A stretch of 7,408 nt of DNA from the NCBI GenBank assembly GCA_036244995.1, contig BTTF01000099.1, forward strand, positions 1 to 7,408. The letters run 5' to 3'. Under the pieces are notes generated by a model, which worked only from the letters and a program-made list of their open reading frames with translations, was not told where the DNA came from and made no database searches. Of the stretch, positions 6,107-7,408 are shown piece after piece; position 1 is the stretch's first letter; each line of letters opens with the position of its first letter. A program made the translations under genes and the position numbers. Source of the DNA: BMS3Bbin07 sp036244995. GTDB lineage: Bacteria > Nitrospirota > Thermodesulfovibrionia > Thermodesulfovibrionales > JdFR-85.

Positions 6107-6568
6107 ATGTTTGAGAAGATACTGAACTGGCTGCTGCTCAGGCCGCTCAGGGCCAACAGAGTCAGGAAGAGGTTTCTTCAGTGCCTCGAGTCCGAGGTGG
6201 CCGAGGAGTTCCTCGAGATGCTCCTGAAGTTCATGAGCCTCGCCTTCCTCCTCGACAGGGATTTCAGGCGGAACATAGAGGGTTTCAACGGCCGGTACCT
6301 CTTCAAGAGCCGTGACAACAGTATAACCGTGGCCGTAATATTCAAGGACAACAGGATGAAGGTCTACGAGAAGGAGCTGGAGGATACGAACGTCACCGTG
6401 GTCTTCAGAAACGGCAGGGCTCTTATGGGCTATCTCCTGTCTCCGAAACCGGACATACTCGGATCACTGCTGAGACAGGATGTAACCTTTAACGGCAATC
6501 TCAACTACGTATCCAAATTCGCCTACATGGCCAAGCGGCTACAGCTGATGGCCGCAGGGAAAGTATGA
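6107..6568 (+). CDS. SCP2-like sterol/lipid-carrier domain protein
   Basis: Small soluble protein of 153 residues. After an amphipathic, basic N-terminal part (1-25) and a hydrophobic helix (about 31-50, LEMLLKFMSLAFLL), residues about 60-150 read like an SCP2 sterol-carrier fold: NGRYLFKSRDNSITVAVIF, KMKV-like strand, a VTVVFRNGRALMGYLL segment and DVTFNGNLNYVSKFAYMAKRLQL. SCP2 domains bind lipids or other hydrophobic ligands in a tunnel; that this copy does so is inferred. I chose ATG 6107 because AAGGAGGT (6095-6102) precedes it by 4 nt; a TTG at 6071 would add 12 residues and overlap the enzyme gene with no ribosome-binding site. It starts 22 bp after the enzyme and ends one base before the activase start, so translation is likely coupled. 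It may deliver a hydrophobic substrate or act as an accessory chaperone. Domain assignment is by pattern only. Confidence 0.82.
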   Translation: MFEKILNWLLLRPLRANRVRKRFLQCLESEVAEEFLEMLLKFMSLAFLLDRDFRRNIEGFNGRYLFKSRDNSITVAVIFKDNRMKVYEKELEDTNVTVVFRNGRALMGYLLSPKPDILGSLLRQDVTFNGNLNYVSKFAYMAKRLQLMAAGKV

Positions 6569-6569
6569 C

Positions 6570-7408
6570 ATGCCCCTGATATTCGATATCCGCCACTTTG
6601 CGCTCGACGATGGTCCCGGTATCAGGAGCACCGTCTTCATGAAAGGGTGTCCGTTGTCGTGTGCCTGGTGCCACAACCCTGAGTCGATCTCTCCTGCAGC
6701 GGAGATCGCTTTCTACGAGGAGCGCTGCATAGGTTGCGGCAGCTGCAGAGAGGTCTGCCCCGAAGGGGCGATCTCGATGAGACCGGAGAGTGGACGGGTC
6801 ATCAGGGACAAGTGCACGGCCTGCGGCGCATGTTGTAAAGAGTGCCCTTCAACGGCTCTCAGTGCAATAGGTTCCTATTATCATGTCGATCTCCTTGTGG
6901 AGACGCTACTGAAGGAACGCATCTTTTACGAGACCTCCGGCGGCGGCGTTACCTTTTCCGGAGGTGAACCAACAGTATCCATGAATTACGTCGGGGCGGT
7001 GATGCAGAAGCTGAAGGAGGAAGGGATACATATAGCAATTCAGACATCGGGGATGTTCAACCTCAAGGAGTTCAGGGAGAAGTTACTACCCTATATCGAT
7101 TTGATCTTCTTTGATCTGAAACTCATCGACAGCGACAGACACAGGGAGTTCACCGGCAGGGACAACGGCCTGATACTCGAAACCTTCAAGGACCTCGCTG
7201 AAAATGTTCCTGTCCCGATTGCTCCGAGGATCCCCCTCGTACCGGGAATAACGGCAACCAGGCAGAACCTCGCTGATATAGCCGGCTTCCTAAGAAACAC
7301 CGGCTGCCTTACGGCCACTTTACTGCCATATAACCCCGGTGGCATTCCGAAGGCAAGGGCACTTGGGAGGACTCCCCACCCTGCCCTGCCAAGCCGTATG
7401 ACCGGCAT
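6570..7408 (+). CDS. Glycyl radical enzyme activase (radical SAM), 3' end outside window
   Basis: Radical-SAM activating enzyme that cleaves S-adenosylmethionine and abstracts hydrogen from the partner's glycine. The first 279 residues are present; the frame is open at the window end. After DGPGIR (14-19) comes the SAM-cluster motif C27-x3-C31-x2-C34, then a ferredoxin-like insert with two 4Fe-4S sets, C53/C56/C59/C63 and C82/C85/C88/C92 (C89 is extra), the insert typical of activases for non-PFL glycyl radical enzymes. SGGEP (130-134), QTSG, a FFDLKLID stretch, RIPLVPGIT and LLPYNPGG complete the expected order. ATG 6570 begins one base after the TGA of the SCP2-like gene, with AGGGA about 9 nt upstream, so translational coupling is likely. 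The natural partner is the enzyme at 3604-6084. Judging from family size of about 300 residues, only a few tens of residues are missing. Confidence 0.95.
   Translation, partial: MPLIFDIRHFALDDGPGIRSTVFMKGCPLSCAWCHNPESISPAAEIAFYEERCIGCGSCREVCPEGAISMRPESGRVIRDKCTACGACCKECPSTALSAIGSYYHVDLLVETLLKERIFYETSGGGVTFSGGEPTVSMNYVGAVMQKLKEEGIHIAIQTSGMFNLKEFREKLLPYIDLIFFDLKLIDSDRHREFTGRDNGLILETFKDLAENVPVPIAPRIPLVPGITATRQNLADIAGFLRNTGCLTATLLPYNPGGIPKARALGRTPHPALPSRMTG

Noticed and set aside
7091..7408. 105-codon minus-strand ORF at the window end
   Set aside because: It lies antisense to the radical-SAM activase, whose motifs are continuous through the same bases on the plus strand.
1..7408. CRISPR array, insertion sequence or tRNA
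   Set aside because: No regularly spaced repeats, transposase-like frame, terminal inverted repeats with target duplications, or cloverleaf pattern could be seen.

Overview
The window looks like part of the chromosome of a motile, anaerobic or facultatively anaerobic bacterium. It encodes a flagellin and, facing away from it, an operon built around an oxygen-sensitive glycyl radical enzyme (GRE). The flagellin and the enzyme-plus-activase style would suit a Nitrospirota or Desulfobacterota-type organism, but that placement is a guess; no phylogenetic marker is present.

Layout. Positions 1-886 hold a minus-strand flagellin with a strong stem-loop just past its stop. Positions 887-1326 are a mostly non-coding divergent spacer with a 7-bp tandem repeat, an orphan Shine-Dalgarno-like sequence and one doubtful small ORF. 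Everything after that is on the plus strand. A transcription factor with a receiver-like domain fused to an AraC-type DNA-binding domain (1327-2118) is followed by a 228-bp control region (2119-2346) rich in repeats: a 17-bp direct repeat with 21-bp period, a 9-bp inverted repeat over a possible extended -10, and a perfect 16-bp palindrome. Then come two related four-helix membrane proteins (2347-2928, 2976-3536), an 826-residue GRE (3604-6084), an SCP2-like small protein (6107-6568) and a radical-SAM GRE activase (6570 to beyond the window end).

How the genes may work together. The activase should install the glycyl radical on G783 of the GRE. The enzyme keeps the Cys-Val-Glu motif (C452, E454) of the dehydratase/lyase/decarboxylase GREs. 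By my remembered alignment, however, it lacks the polar side chains that hold the hydroxyls of glycerol-type substrates. Together with a lipid-binding-like SCP2 protein encoded between enzyme and activase, and two uncharacterised membrane proteins in front, this suggests a GRE system for a hydrophobic or membrane-associated substrate. I do not recognise the pathway. The regulator has Asn at the usual phosphoacceptor position, so it may be controlled by ligand or level rather than by a kinase; the direct repeats beside it are plausible binding sites that would drive the operon.
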